From contig CM055099.1 in assembly GCA_029204225.1 (NCBI GenBank), forward strand, positions 59,353,010-59,417,009: 64,000 nt of DNA, given 5' to 3'. The position numbers were made by a program, and so were the translations under genes. Below the pieces are notes generated by a model. It was not told the origin of the DNA and ran no database searches. It worked only from the letters and a program-made list of their open reading frames with translations. Of the stretch, positions 22,419-33,919 are shown in pieces. This DNA is from Diphasiastrum complanatum. Lineage: Eukaryota; Streptophyta; Lycopodiopsida; Lycopodiales; Lycopodiaceae. Within the stretch, counting starts at the first letter, position 1. Every line of letters begins with the position of its first letter.

Positions 22419-23485
22419 TTGCATTCTGAAGAAAAATCTACAAAGATGAATACTTGTTTGGATGAAAATGAGATGCTCAAGGAGGAGATTCAAAGGTTGA
22501 AATCTTCTTTGCATCATTATACAACTAGTAATGATGAGATAAAAATTGCATTTCAATCCATGCGTATCTCATATTTGTCTCTTGTTAAAGATATGGATGT
22601 GCTCAACAGATCGGTCCGAAGCAACAAGAGGAAAAGACTGGTAAACAAGGATATATGTGTTCTATCATCCGGAGGAGGTCATAGAAAAAGACGAATCCGT
22701 GCATTCAAGTAAGTTATAGCTTATTTGGTATTGAATATTGCTTGAACATTTTAATTCATTCATAATCACTAATTTTGTTATTTATTCATTTCAACTTTCT
22801 GTTGATTTGCTTATTATATACTGCTGTGAATACTATGAGTGTCCTAATTTCTACTGACATTTTCAAGAACATTATGTTTGCAATGTAGATAAGCATTGGT
22901 TGTTGAAGACCATTTGGCCGATGAGATTTCAATTGGAAACTCACTAGGCTCTATCTTGACTTCTAAATCTATGAAATCAATGTTAAATAATAACAAAATA
23001 AAAAATATTAAGGCTTCAATTACTGATAGCATTATGGATGAAGTTGGAAAAATATTAGACACTACATTGCTTCAGGGGGCATGTGACTTTTCTAGCATCA
23101 GTAGGGAAGCATATGCAACAATGTTTAAGATATAAAGGAGGCATTTGCACAGGTAAATATTAAAAACTTTCCAATCCCACGACCATTTCATCTTAAAAAA
23201 AAAAAAGACATGTTAAACCAAGGTATGCAGACAATAGTTGGTAATCCATCTCATATCAATGAAGTGTATTGCGCGAAAGGAGAAAGTCTAGCTTATAACA
23301 ATTCCGACAATTTATTTATTGACATTAATCAATTATTAACATCCATCATAAATTTTTACGGTATTACAAATGAGAATGTCAATAACAAGTTGATAGTTGT
23401 TCTCAAGTTAGATGAGTCTGAAATTATAAAAGGACACCCTTATCACCATGAAAGATCACTAAAAAGTCCATTCTCCCATACATAA
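22419..23485 (+). pseudogene. Unrecognised intron-bearing gene fragment
   Basis: Three coding-looking blocks lie on one strand. Block one (22419-22712) is a coiled coil (ENEMLKEEIQRLKSSLHHY) ending at a basic RKRRIRAF followed by a GTAAGT donor-like site. Block two (22896-23135) reads VVEDHLADEISIG through LQGACDFSSISREAY and runs up to GCACAG followed by GTAAAT. Block three (23210-23485) reads GMQTIVGNPSHINEVYC, DNLFIDINQLLTSIINFYG and KLIVVLKLDESEIIKGHPY. The spacing and splice-like signals suggest exons of a cellular-type or transposon gene rather than a retroelement. I cannot name the family. Base composition is AT-rich, like the fragments at 30-32 kb. Confidence 0.45.
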
Positions 23486-24150
23486 GATATATTAAAAAAA
23501 CATTGATGAGAGAAGTTATGTATAATTTGAGCATGTACCCTTGCAGAGACACTATGTGTCAATGTGAACTAAGAGATTTTAATATAGAGAACCTAACCTA
23601 AAGTACACAAGTTTTTATATTTTTGGAGAAATGGTCTTTCTAGTGACTTGAAGTAGTGATAATGGCCATTTGAGAAGTTTTTTGGGCACAACATAAGTTT
23701 GAAAATTACACACCATTAAAGCGTATAGAAAGATCGTTCCTTTCTGAAAATGCTGAGCAGAAAAATAACTTACCCTTAATCAGCACATTGTAAAATGTGT
23801 CTCCAAAATAATTCAGCCATCATTCTCAATGATAAATGAATTTATCGCATCGGTTGGACTTTTCTTGCTTGTGATAAAAAAATATGGGGATGTAAGTTTC
23901 TAGTTATGGAATTTTAAGTCCTATTGACCAAGTAAATTCCATGGAGAGGACTTTACCATTGTGGAATGAATTTTTAATTTAGTTTCAAAAAAATTGCAAG
24001 AATTTTTTATTGTGGGTGAATGGTCTTTGAGGTGACCTTTACCAATGGTAAAAGTCATTTTCAAAGTTGTCATTTGAAATGGAATATAGCATAATCATGT
24101 GATGATTCACGTAATGGAGAAGCATACATGCAATAATGTCTCTAATAGGC
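23486..24150. other. Gene-free AT-rich stretch
   Basis: No supported ORF, repeat or element end was seen. Confidence 0.4.
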
Positions 24151-24332
<182 letters not shown>

Positions 24333-24747
24333 CCAAAAAGTCGAAGCCAAACCATAATTTACATCTTTTATAAATGTACATACAGCTTATAGTATTCATT
24401 GTCATATTGAATCACATTATTAAAGAATCTCCTGGAATTGAGACCTCTTTACAACTACATACAAAAGATTATGTTTTTGCAAGTATGCTTATGAGATTTT
24501 ATATTAAGTATGTCTAAATAAGTAGTAATTCTGCAAAGCATTAATAATGTGACATGAATCTCTCACCTTCCAAGACAAAATGATAAGGTGTCTTAATGAT
24601 GACATAACACACATTGCAATAAAGTCTTATTTTCATATTCAATGTATGTGAAGTCCAATTCAAAGCCCTTTGTTACTGTAATGAAACTACCTGCCAAAAC
24701 TGGATTATTTATTTGGAAGAATATTGCCAAAAAGGGAGGAAAATACC

Positions 24748-25106
24748 TTGAAGTTTAGGCAAAATTGAAATTCTATAACCTTTATGATGATGTTAAAATG
24801 AAATAGCCTCACAAGTCAAAAAGGTTAAATAGATTTGTCCTTTCATGCTCAACCATTGCTATCTTGTTGTGCATAGTTTACATAGTCACATCTACATTAA
24901 CATCCACCTATGCAATACTTGATGACTTGAAGTTTAGGCAAAATTGAAATTTTATAACCTTTATGATGATATTACAAAGATTCTTTTTAAATGAAATAGC
25001 CTTGCAAGTCAAAAAGGTTAAATAGTTTTTTCTTTCATCCTCAGTCATTGCTATTTTGTTGTGCATAGTTTATAGTCACATCTATATATGAAATATTTGA
25101 TGACTT
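24748..25106 (+). repeat. 179-bp tandem duplication
   Basis: Two adjacent copies start TTGAAGTTTAGGCAAAATTG at about 24748 and 24927 and share blocks such as AGTCAAAAAGGTTAAATAG and TTGTTGTGCATAGTTTA. They diverge by small indels. No coding potential. Confidence 0.8.
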
Positions 25107-26009
25107 CTACTAGAGCTCTACCATTCCCCGAGTTACAATGTGCAATTGTCACCCTATCTTCTATGGCATAATGGGGGCCACACATACTATTTGACAAGTT
25201 CTATGAAAGCTCTACCATCCCTTTGGGCTTATAATGTGTAATAACGATCCTATCACATGTTCAAGTTATGAGTCTTGTAATTCAAATGTAGGACCTGGTC
25301 CTCAATTTTAAATTCATTTAGATTTAGTCACTTGGACATTATGTTATTTATTGAAGGAATGAAGGGAATGTCAATGGTATTGACATCCCATTGTGCAAAC
25401 ACAACCATTCTCATGATGTCTCTATGTGCTCAAATACTATAATGGAAATAAAAAGCCATATGTCATCTACATTTCATGAGGACGCAATACATTTGGATCC
25501 ATTACATGGTATCATTTTTTAAGACTCATGCACTGGTTTTCTAAAAATAATATTGTTTCTAAATTTGATGTCTTGTTTTTGGATTATCACATCACACACA
25601 CATTTTAAGTGAATATTTTTGTTTGGCTACACTATATAGGTGAAAGCATAGCCTCTAGGCACCATTGAGATTTATCATTCCTTGGAGAAGATTATGAGGC
25701 ACCTATCAAAATTCATCTCTAGTTTTAGAATCCTTTGAGATATTTGCTTAAATCTATGCAGTCCAATGACACCTTCACCACAAAAGAACAAGAAGAAGAG
25801 ATGAGCTATGAATGATTAGGATAAAAGTTTTGTTTTTGGCAAAGCATTTGTATCCTCATGTCTTCATCATCTTTTGAGAGATTCTAGCTCAATTGTGCAT
25901 TTTCTAAATATGAATTTTTCTTTCTATTAAACTTAGATATTTATGTTGAGTAAGAAAACTTCATGAAATATATTGTAATAAACTTATATTTTTATCCTAC
26001 ATAAAATCA
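25107..26009. other. Gene-free stretch
   Basis: Nothing supported. A loose duplication of a CTCTACCAT...AATGTG phrase is seen near 25118 and 25209. Confidence 0.35.
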
Positions 26010-26252
26010 TCATTTTTCTATCAGATTGCAACTGTTCCAAAAAATTGGACCATTGCTGAGGAAGAATGTAAATCCGAAAGTGAATTTATGAGTGTCTACA
26101 TCTCCTTCCCAACTTGCATCTGTGTAACCATTGAGTAAATTGAATTTGTCATTGCCGATTGCTCCATAACAAATGCAAGGGTCCATAGTAGCTCGAAGAT
26201 ATCTCATGACTCTGATAAGAGGCTTCCAATGTGTTACACCAGGATTAGTCAT
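26010..26252 (-). pseudogene. Copia RNase H fragment
   Basis: The 80-codon frame starts PGVTHWKPLIRVMRYLRATM and contains GYTDASWEGDVDTHKF and GPIFWNS, equivalent to the conserved GYSDADWAGDxDTRRSTSGY block of copia RNase H. It is isolated; the RT that should precede it to the right is absent. Confidence 0.85.
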
Positions 26253-26269
26253 AAACTGATGCTCAAGGG

Positions 26270-26430
26270 TAAGGGCTAATGCACGAGGGCTAAGGGCTAA
26301 GGACTAAGGACTAAGGACTAAGGGCTAAGAGTTAAGAGCCAAGTGCTAATGCTAAGGACGAAGCACTAAGGGCCTAGGGACAAGGGGAAGGGCTATGGGC
26401 TAAGGGCCACCAGCTAAGGGACAAGGTCTA
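26270..26430 (+). repeat. Degenerate GGGCTAA/GGACTAA heptamer minisatellite
   Basis: Units of seven bases (CTAAGGG, CTAAGGA, later CTAAGAG and CCAAGTG) repeat for about 160 bases, cleanest at 26285-26330. It resembles but does not match the plant telomere unit TTTAGGG. Confidence 0.8.
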
Positions 26431-26593
26431 AGGGTTATTGTTTCATAATTTTGTTACAGTTTTATAATAATTTTTCTAATTTGACTTTCAATAGCTATTT
26501 GGCACTATTTATTATAATTTCATAATATTGTTAATTATACTTTCAATAACATTGCAAATCCTAACGTAAAGTGTATCTATATTATTTTTTCAG

Positions 26594-26960
26594 GGTCACT
26601 ACATGGACTGTTCAAGAAAAGATGTTCCAATTGTTTTATTTTCTCGGAAAGAGGCGGTTGCGTCTGGAAATGTCTTAACTGCTGAATCAAATGGAACATG
26701 TTTTTTTCAGAGAAGTTGGTACGAATAAAAGTGTGGTCCTTATTTCAAAGGTGTTTAAAATGGATTGTCCCTTGCCATACCCTCACGGTGAATTTGATTG
26801 CCTAGGAGAAGTTCACAACTATATTTCCATCGATCCCATTGCAAAAAAAATCTTGTGGGATAATGCAAATATTGTTGACATGAATGAACTCATTTTTGCC
26901 AATTGTCCATTATTATACAATATTGATGACGTTGTTGATTGTATAGTTTTCAAGGGGTAG
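26594..26960 (+). pseudogene. DUF8039-like fragment of a plant transposon protein
   Basis: A TTTTTTCAG acceptor-like site precedes an open frame reading VPIVLFSRKEAVASGNVLTA. A slip in the TTTTTTT run near 26702 moves to the frame NKSVVLISKVFKMDCPLPYP with LGEVHNYISIDPIAKKILW. The pattern of V-A-x-G-x-V, then hydrophobic strands, then LPxP and a closing W resembles the plant domain called DUF8039, often found beside CACTA-type transposases. Assignment rests on pattern only. The T run is the likely cause of the frameshift. Confidence 0.4.
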
Positions 26961-27118
26961 TAGTTTGCATTGCTAAATTCAAAGGCCACTATCCTAGTGA
27001 AAAAAACTTGCCTGTTATCATGAAGTTGACCTCAATTACAACAGAAAAAAATATTGTAAATGCCATGGCAGATGACGAAGACCCTTTCTACAAACAAAAC
27101 CAAACAATGATTTGATGT

Positions 27119-27715
27119 TTGTCAAAACTATCTTTGCACTCTAAAAAGAGAAAACATGTATCATTTACTGAACCATTAGGTGAGTGCTTCACATATTATT
27201 CTAATGGTTCAGAAAAGAACAACATCAAGAAAATGTTGGCCCGCCAGCCTGGTGGTTCAAAAAGGGGTAGCATCCAAAAAATGTCGACAAGATCAGTATA
27301 TAATTCAGATTATGTAAGTGGTGTAGAAGATGTCGAAAACAGATCCGCCAACTGCAATCCAACAAGATCGTTGACAAGTAGCTTATACTTGGATATCTTG
27401 ACAAGAATCAAAGATATTTCTCATAGTCGTAATATATCAAGATCAGTGTATAACTCAGATATCTTAACAGATGTCGAGGATCTGGTTACTCATAATACAT
27501 CTGCATCAGCATACAACTCGAATATTCTTACGGGTGTGGAGGATGTTGGAGAGGCTGTTGATAACAACAAAAATAAAAGATGTCATTTTCAAATTGGCAT
27601 TCAAACAAAATGTACACCGAATTCGTCAATTTTGACAAGTGCAAATGCATCCACCCGTCGTAGTTCAGATTTCTTGAAATTCGATTTTGATGAACATGAT
27701 TACACAAGCACTTAG
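27119..27715 (+). CDS. Hypothetical protein with an internal YNS...VED repeat
   Basis: This is a 198-residue Ser/Asn-rich ORF. A motif of the form S-x-Y-N-S-[DN]-x3-[GD]-V-E-D occurs at residues 59-72, 109-122 and 130-143, with a worn copy at 88-100 (SLYLDILTRIKDI). The N-terminus is basic (LHSKKRKHVSF). No known domain is recognised. It lies 160 bases downstream of the DUF8039-like fragment on the same strand, so both may be exons of one decayed transposon gene. Confidence 0.4.
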   Translation: MSKLSLHSKKRKHVSFTEPLGECFTYYSNGSEKNNIKKMLARQPGGSKRGSIQKMSTRSVYNSDYVSGVEDVENRSANCNPTRSLTSSLYLDILTRIKDISHSRNISRSVYNSDILTDVEDLVTHNTSASAYNSNILTGVEDVGEAVDNNKNKRCHFQIGIQTKCTPNSSILTSANASTRRSSDFLKFDFDEHDYTST

Positions 27716-27742
27716 AATCTACTTTGAAGAGGAACACAGATC

Positions 27743-28017
27743 ATGCTACACAGTAACACAGACAAAAAACACTCTCCACACCAAGCTCACGTAGCAACTG
27801 TATTTCTCAAAATGAAAATACATTGTATATATAGTTCTTCACTCAGGCAACCCATGCATGGCCTAGGTTGTTGTCGACAGGACACGTGTCCCGTTGACTC
27901 ACCTTGTGGCAAGGCCAACCGATCACAGTACAATAACACAATGATTCTACTTTAATTCTAACTCTCTCTCTTGAAGTAGAATCTACTTTTTATATAGTCA
28001 TATACATAGCTTTAAAG
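27743..28017 (-). other. Probable 3' untranslated/LTR remains of a minus-strand copia
   Basis: Immediately downstream (left) of the RNase H end at 28018 lies a purine-rich minus-strand run (AAGAGAGAGAG near 27970) and LTR-like sequence with CACAGTAACACA and ACAATAACACA strings. Exact LTR ends could not be fixed. Confidence 0.4.
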
Positions 28018-29472
28018 TCAACAAACTTTAAATACAAAAAGCTTTGATCTAAATTTATCAAACTTTTCTCTAACAAGTGGCTTAGTGAAAATATCAGCTA
28101 GTTGTTTGTCCGTATTACAATGAGCAACATGGATTTCATGACTCAGCAGCCTCTCACGTATAAAGTGATACTGATTCTCAATGTATTTGGTTCTCACATG
28201 GAACATTGGATTCTTTAGTAGCTGAATGCCACTTTGATTATTGCTATGTATAGTCTTGGAATTTTCCTATTTCATGCCCACTTCATCCGAAATTTGCCTC
28301 AACCATATAGCTTATTGTGCTGCACTACACATTGCCTTATACTCTCTTCTATTGTAGATAAAGCAACTATACTTTTTTTTTACTAGACCAGGAAAAGCAA
28401 CTGCCACAAAGCTGGAATACATACCCTGTGGTGGATCTACGATCATTATAATCACCTCCCCAATCTGCATCCACATAGTCACATAACTCAGGTAAACCCT
28501 CATGCTTCCTGTACACCAAGCCATAATCGAAAGTGCCTTTCACATAACGCAAAATGCGCTTAGCTGTCTTTCAATGCATTCCATAGTTGCTGGCATAAAC
28601 TGACTTACATCACCAACAACATAGCATATATCTGGTCTAGTTGTGGTAAGGTAAATCAAGCTCCATCCTAACTAACTGCCTATATATTGTAGCATCAAAT
28701 GGTTGTGACTTGTCAAGCTTAAAAAGCTTTTTACCTGGTTCAATAGGAGTGTTCACTGGCTTGCAATCCTGCAACCTGAACCTGTGCAGCAACTCTCTGA
28801 CATACTTCACCTATGTTAAACCCACTTTGTGTCCTTTTTGCCACACCTCGAATTGTTCCATGAGGTCTTTCTTGATCATGTCTATCATCTCTTGATTATT
28901 TCCCATGATAATCAAGTCATCAACATAAAGAGCAATCAAAGCAACCATACCATCAAATCACAAGACATAAAGATTCGGATTAGAATGTGTTCTTACCATC
29001 TCCTTATAATGAAAGTAGGCATCAATCCTACTGTACCACACACACGTGGTGCCTGTTTAAGACCATAAAGTACTTTCTTCAAGCGACATACTTTATTCTC
29101 CTATCCTTTCGCTACAAAGCCTTCAGGTTGATCTATGAACACCTCTTCTTCTAACTCACCATTTAGAAAAGCAAATTTTACATCCATCTGATGCAAAGGC
29201 CAACCGAAATGTGAAGCTAAAGCAACAAGTAGACTTAGGGTATTCCACTTACATACTGGCGCAAAGGTCTCCTCATAGTCGATCCCTTTACTTTGTGCAT
29301 ACCCTTTGATCACGAATCCTGATTTGTGCTTTGCTATACTTCCATCTGCATGGTACTTAGTCCTGTATACCCATTTACAACCAATGGGTTTCTTACCAAC
29401 TGGTGGTTCCACTAAGTCCCATGTGCTATGCTTAGCAATTGACTCCATCTCCCCTTCTATGGCCTTGACCAT
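28018..29472 (-). pseudogene. Copia reverse transcriptase and RNase H
   Basis: From 29472 downward: KHSTWDLVEPPVGKKPIGCK, then FAPVCKWNTLSLLVALA, HQMDVKFAFLNGELEEEVF, YGLKQAPRVWYSR and the active site ALYVDDLIIMGN. After stops and frame changes comes RNase H (RILRYVKGTFDYGLVYRK, YVDADWGGDYNDRRSTTGY, HVRTKYIENQYHFIRE, LADIFTKPL). Catalytic motifs are present, but several stops (for example near 29102, 28675 and 28315) break the frame. There is no gag, protease or integrase upstream. The RT start lies only about 130 bases from a primer-site-like GGTTATCAGAG (29605-29595), implying a large internal deletion. Confidence 0.9.
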
Positions 29473-29510
29473 TGATTAGAGAACAAAATCAAAAGCTTGT
29501 TGTCCTTTTG

Positions 29511-29605
29511 GGTTATCAGAGCAGGAGTCTAAGACTGCTGTAATAGTAGGATTGCAAAGCATTAGGCGTCTTGGACAGCCATGCGATCCTCTGTCTCTGA
29601 TAACC
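29511..29605. repeat. Perfect 11-bp inverted repeat flanking 73 bp
   Basis: GGTTATCAGAG at 29511-29521 and CTCTGATAACC at 29595-29605 are exact reverse complements. Each resembles a copia primer site in its own direction. Confidence 0.8.
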
Positions 29606-29760
29606 GTGTTTGTGTGCAAGAGAGTGAGAGAGACAATTGCAATCAATCAAGAACGTAATAATTGAAGAATCTATATAAAAGAGAGAATCAGAACACAATA
29701 CAGTAGCACTAATAAGCGCATATTCCTACTTACAGATTTTGAAACAATGGCTATAGTTCT

Positions 29761-30423
<663 letters not shown>

Positions 30424-31339
30424 TTGATCAGTTTGCCTACTTATAATATAGATAATAACTCTTTTTTGACAATATCGGATATATCAGATCTTTTTGACTT
30501 CATTGAAGCTGAGACTCTTTGCATTTTGAGCAAAGAGCTTGATGAATTTTTGGATATAATTGATTTTGATGTTGACGATCTTCTTCCTATTGTTGACGAT
30601 GTACATAATGACAAGTTTTATTCAGGGAAAGATTGCTTGAAAATGGCTGTGGAGGAAATGTGCATCAAAGAAGATGATCTACCTTCTGAGGAGGAGTTTC
30701 TTGGAATCCAAAATCAACTTGGTTTTCCACAACGAACTGTCTATTGACCCACAATATTGACATCGAAAGGTGGACATAATATTGAGGGAGAGATAGTAAT
30801 CAGGGAAGACAAAGCCGAATGCGTAAGTTTTTGTATCTTATCACATACTAGTAGATTCGTTATGTCATATTATATACTAGAGCTTACTTTGTTTTTTATC
30901 ATTTCAGGAAACAATTTTCCTTGAAGACTTTACAATTCGTCGAGGAGGGCAGAGATCTTCTGCTAAAGAATTTTCAAGAGATCATGCACTAGGGCACTAT
31001 CTGAAGTCCTTCAAGAATAATGAGATAAGTGTTGCCCATTCAAAGTTTCATCAACATGGTGAAACTATGACTATGGCAATCGAGGCACTCTCATTTTCTT
31101 GGAGGACATAATTTCAATAAGGTGCATAAAATAATTTTTGTAAAAAAACCATTGCGGTTAAAATTTTAGGATATGGACCAGTAAATTCCATGCTCAAATC
31201 ATCTCATTTTGCATTGTATGCTGCTTACGATGATTTGAGTACGCATGAAAACTATGAGCTATTGGATCCATACGAAAGAAAAAAATTGTTGCATGATTCT
31301 AAGTTGCAACTTTCATTGGAGAAAATATCAGAAGCAGAT
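30424..31339 (+). pseudogene. Unrecognised three-exon gene fragment
   Basis: Exon-like block one (30424-30822) is acidic (LDEFLDIIDFDVDDLLPIVD), has a TGA at 30745-30747 and ends AATGC followed by a consensus GTAAGT donor. An 85-base intron ends TTTCAG at 30907. Block two (30908-31121) reads ETIFLEDFTIRRGGQRSSAK, DHALGHYLKSFKNNEISVAH and GETMTMAIEAL, then a one-base slip and GGHNFNK. A 48-base intron ends TTTTAG at 31169. Block three reads YGPVNSMLKSSHFALYAAYD and LLDPYERKKLLHDSKLQLSL to a TAG at 31337-31339. Such ordered, coding-like exons are not from gag-pol. I cannot name the protein. Confidence 0.5.
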
Positions 31340-31837
31340 TAGATATTGCTAAATTGTACTTTTTGTAAATAGTTTTATTTGATATACAAAATTGTATTGT
31401 GTGTCTATAGCCTACTGGCTTGTATAAATTTGCATGCTTTTTGAATTTTTTTATAATCCGTTGATTTTGTATTATGACGAATTTGGATTCTTCTATAAAA
31501 CCATTGGAAAAGTTGCAGTATATAGTTGTCTTCTGTGCTAGTCCCGCCATGTTGTGTACTTTTATGAAATGCCGCTCTTTCTTGCCAATGAGATTTTTCC
31601 ATTCTTTGCCTTTATGTAAGCCTGCTTTGGAAAACACATCCTCTAATTTGGAAATAGCTTTCTTTGCAGAGACCTATGGCTCGGAATTCCATGCAAACAA
31701 GATGTGAAGATATATTATTTTTTCTATAATACGCACCTCCACATGCAATGTACAAATATGAACATTTCGTAGAGGAATCGGTAGTACAGGTTTTCAATTA
31801 GGATCTTCTCTATCTCTTGATATTCATGTACTCCTTG
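31340..31837. other. Gene-free stretch between two opposing fragments
   Basis: Nothing supported on either strand. Confidence 0.35.
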
Positions 31838-32074
31838 TCATGTCTTTTGTTTTTTCATGCAGTACAAACAAGGGTGTTTAGAGTTAGCACCATGAGATAC
31901 ATTGAACATACATTTTAATGTCTTCAGATCTCTTGCTAAATGCCATTCAATGTTGAAAGTGCCAATTCTAGGAATATTGAGTGGAACTCCCTCCATGTGA
32001 TTTTTTATGGTGGCAAGATATGATGTTCTATTAAATATCCATGAGAGAATGTCATGGTCTTCTTTCAGCACCTA
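31838..32074 (-). pseudogene. Exon of an unrecognised gene with a CxxC motif
   Basis: On the minus strand CTTATAG at 32081-32075 is a good acceptor, followed by VLKEDHDILSWIFNRTSYLA, TFNIEWHLARDLKTLKCMFN and SHGANSKHPCLYCMKK, then a stop. The block is open for 78 codons and looks conserved, with an acidic/hydrophobic core and a CLYC pair that could bind metal. It may belong to the same family as the pieces at 22.4-23.5 kb and 30.4-31.3 kb (inference from composition and style only). Confidence 0.45.
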
Positions 32075-32081
32075 TAAGAGA

Positions 32082-32735
32082 ATACAATAATGTGATTATT
32101 CTCATAATATTAACACAGAGAAGATTTCCATATGAAATCCAGATTCAAATGATTATCCCTATTTATTATGCGAAGGAACTGCTATACCTGAAATGTTGCC
32201 AACCACCAAATATCATTTTCTGATTGAACACTGAGATTGAGGCCTTCTAAGTCTTCTGAATTTGAAAGTGCTCCATTCGTGATCGTGAGACCGACTCTTT
32301 CCATATAAAATTATGGCAAGGTCAATAGGGTAAAATAGTAAATTCCAAAATTATTCAAACCACCATAAAAGTATCTAGATAAAATGTTCTCTTATGTAAA
32401 CGATGAACAAAAATTTACCTACTCTTACTCAAGAAATGTGCTATGATAACTTTTTTGGCATCATTTGATAGTAGATTGACTTTTTGTGTCAATCAAACCT
32501 TTATTTTCTATACTTTGGAGCCTGCTCCTTCTTGGTGCAGATTGCAAATGAGCATCAAGTTTTCATATCTTGAAGCCTGTATATTCTGGGTCTGGAGCAA
32601 AGCTTTGTTGTGCTATAATTATGTGTTCTTGGTTTCCTTGAGCTGGCAGTTGGTGGGGATCACGGATAATTCATCATATGACGATCCCTTTGTCTCTCTC
32701 ACAAACGATCTCTCTCTCTAAACAAAATCACAGGC

Positions 32736-32738
<3 letters not shown>
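32082..32738. other. Gene-free stretch
   Basis: No supported feature besides a short CT run near 32690-32720. Confidence 0.35.

Positions 32739-32803
<65 letters not shown>
32739..32803 (+). repeat. (CT)n microsatellite, 65 bp
   Basis: Uninterrupted TC units between GGCATG and TACAAAG. Confidence 0.97.
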
Positions 32804-32805
<2 letters not shown>

Positions 32806-33919
32806 AAAGAGTGGGATCAATGTCGCGGCTCTGGCCTGTAAAGAAAGAATTTACGAAAAACAAAATCTTCACGACACCTTAAGTATGGAATATTATAATT
32901 CACTTGGCAAGTAAATTTATATGGAGAGGAGTTGTTCACCAAATAGTTCAATTTCATTTAGATTCAAAAAAGCTCTGGGATCCTTTACTAGTACTGAAAC
33001 CAAAAAATGAATGATGGTATCTCCTCATGTCTGGTGTGACATTAGATGGTTTTGAGTGAATGATGGTGTCTCCTCATGTGTGGTGTGAGGGTAGATGGTT
33101 CGGAGTGTCCCGGCCACACACGGGTGGTGTTCCAAAAAATAAAAATTTAATAGCATTTATGAAGTAATGTAAAAGAAATTCAAAGAATCAATATTAGTTC
33201 AAAAGATGTGAGGGAATCCTTGACTATTATTACAATAGTAGAAAAATTGGATTATAGAGTAATGGAAGAGAGAGAATCAAGATTGGATGAGACAATCAAA
33301 TGTTAAATGAGTGACTCGTGGGTCTCGAGGACACGTTTTACATGTATATATATATGTAATATGAGGAGAGAGAGGGAGAGAGGAGACCACTGAGGATATG
33401 ATCGGCTTTGATTGTATATCTATTTAACATTACGTTGTCGTGATTAATAACTTCTGTTTTCCTGCTCCCTCTCATGCCTGCAACCGCAACCGCAGGCACG
33501 CACGCACGAACACAATCGCACGCCCAGCGATGCGATGGACTTTTTCTTCTGCATTCTAGAATGCTCGGAAGGACCTTGATGGCTGCCGGATTTCCCCTGG
33601 AAGCATGGCGAGGTGGGCGGATTGGCGAATGGGCTCTGGTTGGTTAATCGAGTCATGTGCACATATCGAGGAACAAGGATTGGGAATATCCTGCTTGGAC
33701 AGAAGCACATAAGTCGGAGATTTCTTAAGCGATTTCTTGGAGTAGAATGGGACAGAAGCGTTTGTTTTCATGTGCAAGTGATAGTGACAATGGTTATAAG
33801 ATCGGGTGAGGTATGTGACAAAATTAAAGCCTTTGCATGTAAGAAGATTGTTGGGTACAGCAAAATTTGCAGTAATGTCTATTGCTCATCAATACTGAGA
33901 GAGTGAATCCGGCCACATT
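32804..33919 (+). promoter_or_regulatory. Upstream region of the OXS3-like gene
   Basis: No TE gene is seen. A TATATATAT run at about 33344-33354 is followed by a GA-rich patch (about 33363-33385) and a GC-richer stretch that leads to the ORF. A near-duplicate GAATGATGG(T)...TCTCCTCATGT phrase occurs at about 33010 and 33058. This is a plausible promoter and 5' UTR, with no direct evidence of transcription. Confidence 0.35.

Noticed and set aside
31299-31637. Minus-strand 112-codon ORF
   Set aside because: It overlaps the better supported plus-strand exon (YGPVNSMLKSS...) and has no recognisable features.
33444-33777. Minus-strand ORFs upstream of the OXS3-like gene
   Set aside because: Short, Cys/Arg-rich translations of a GC-richer leader; no start context or family support.
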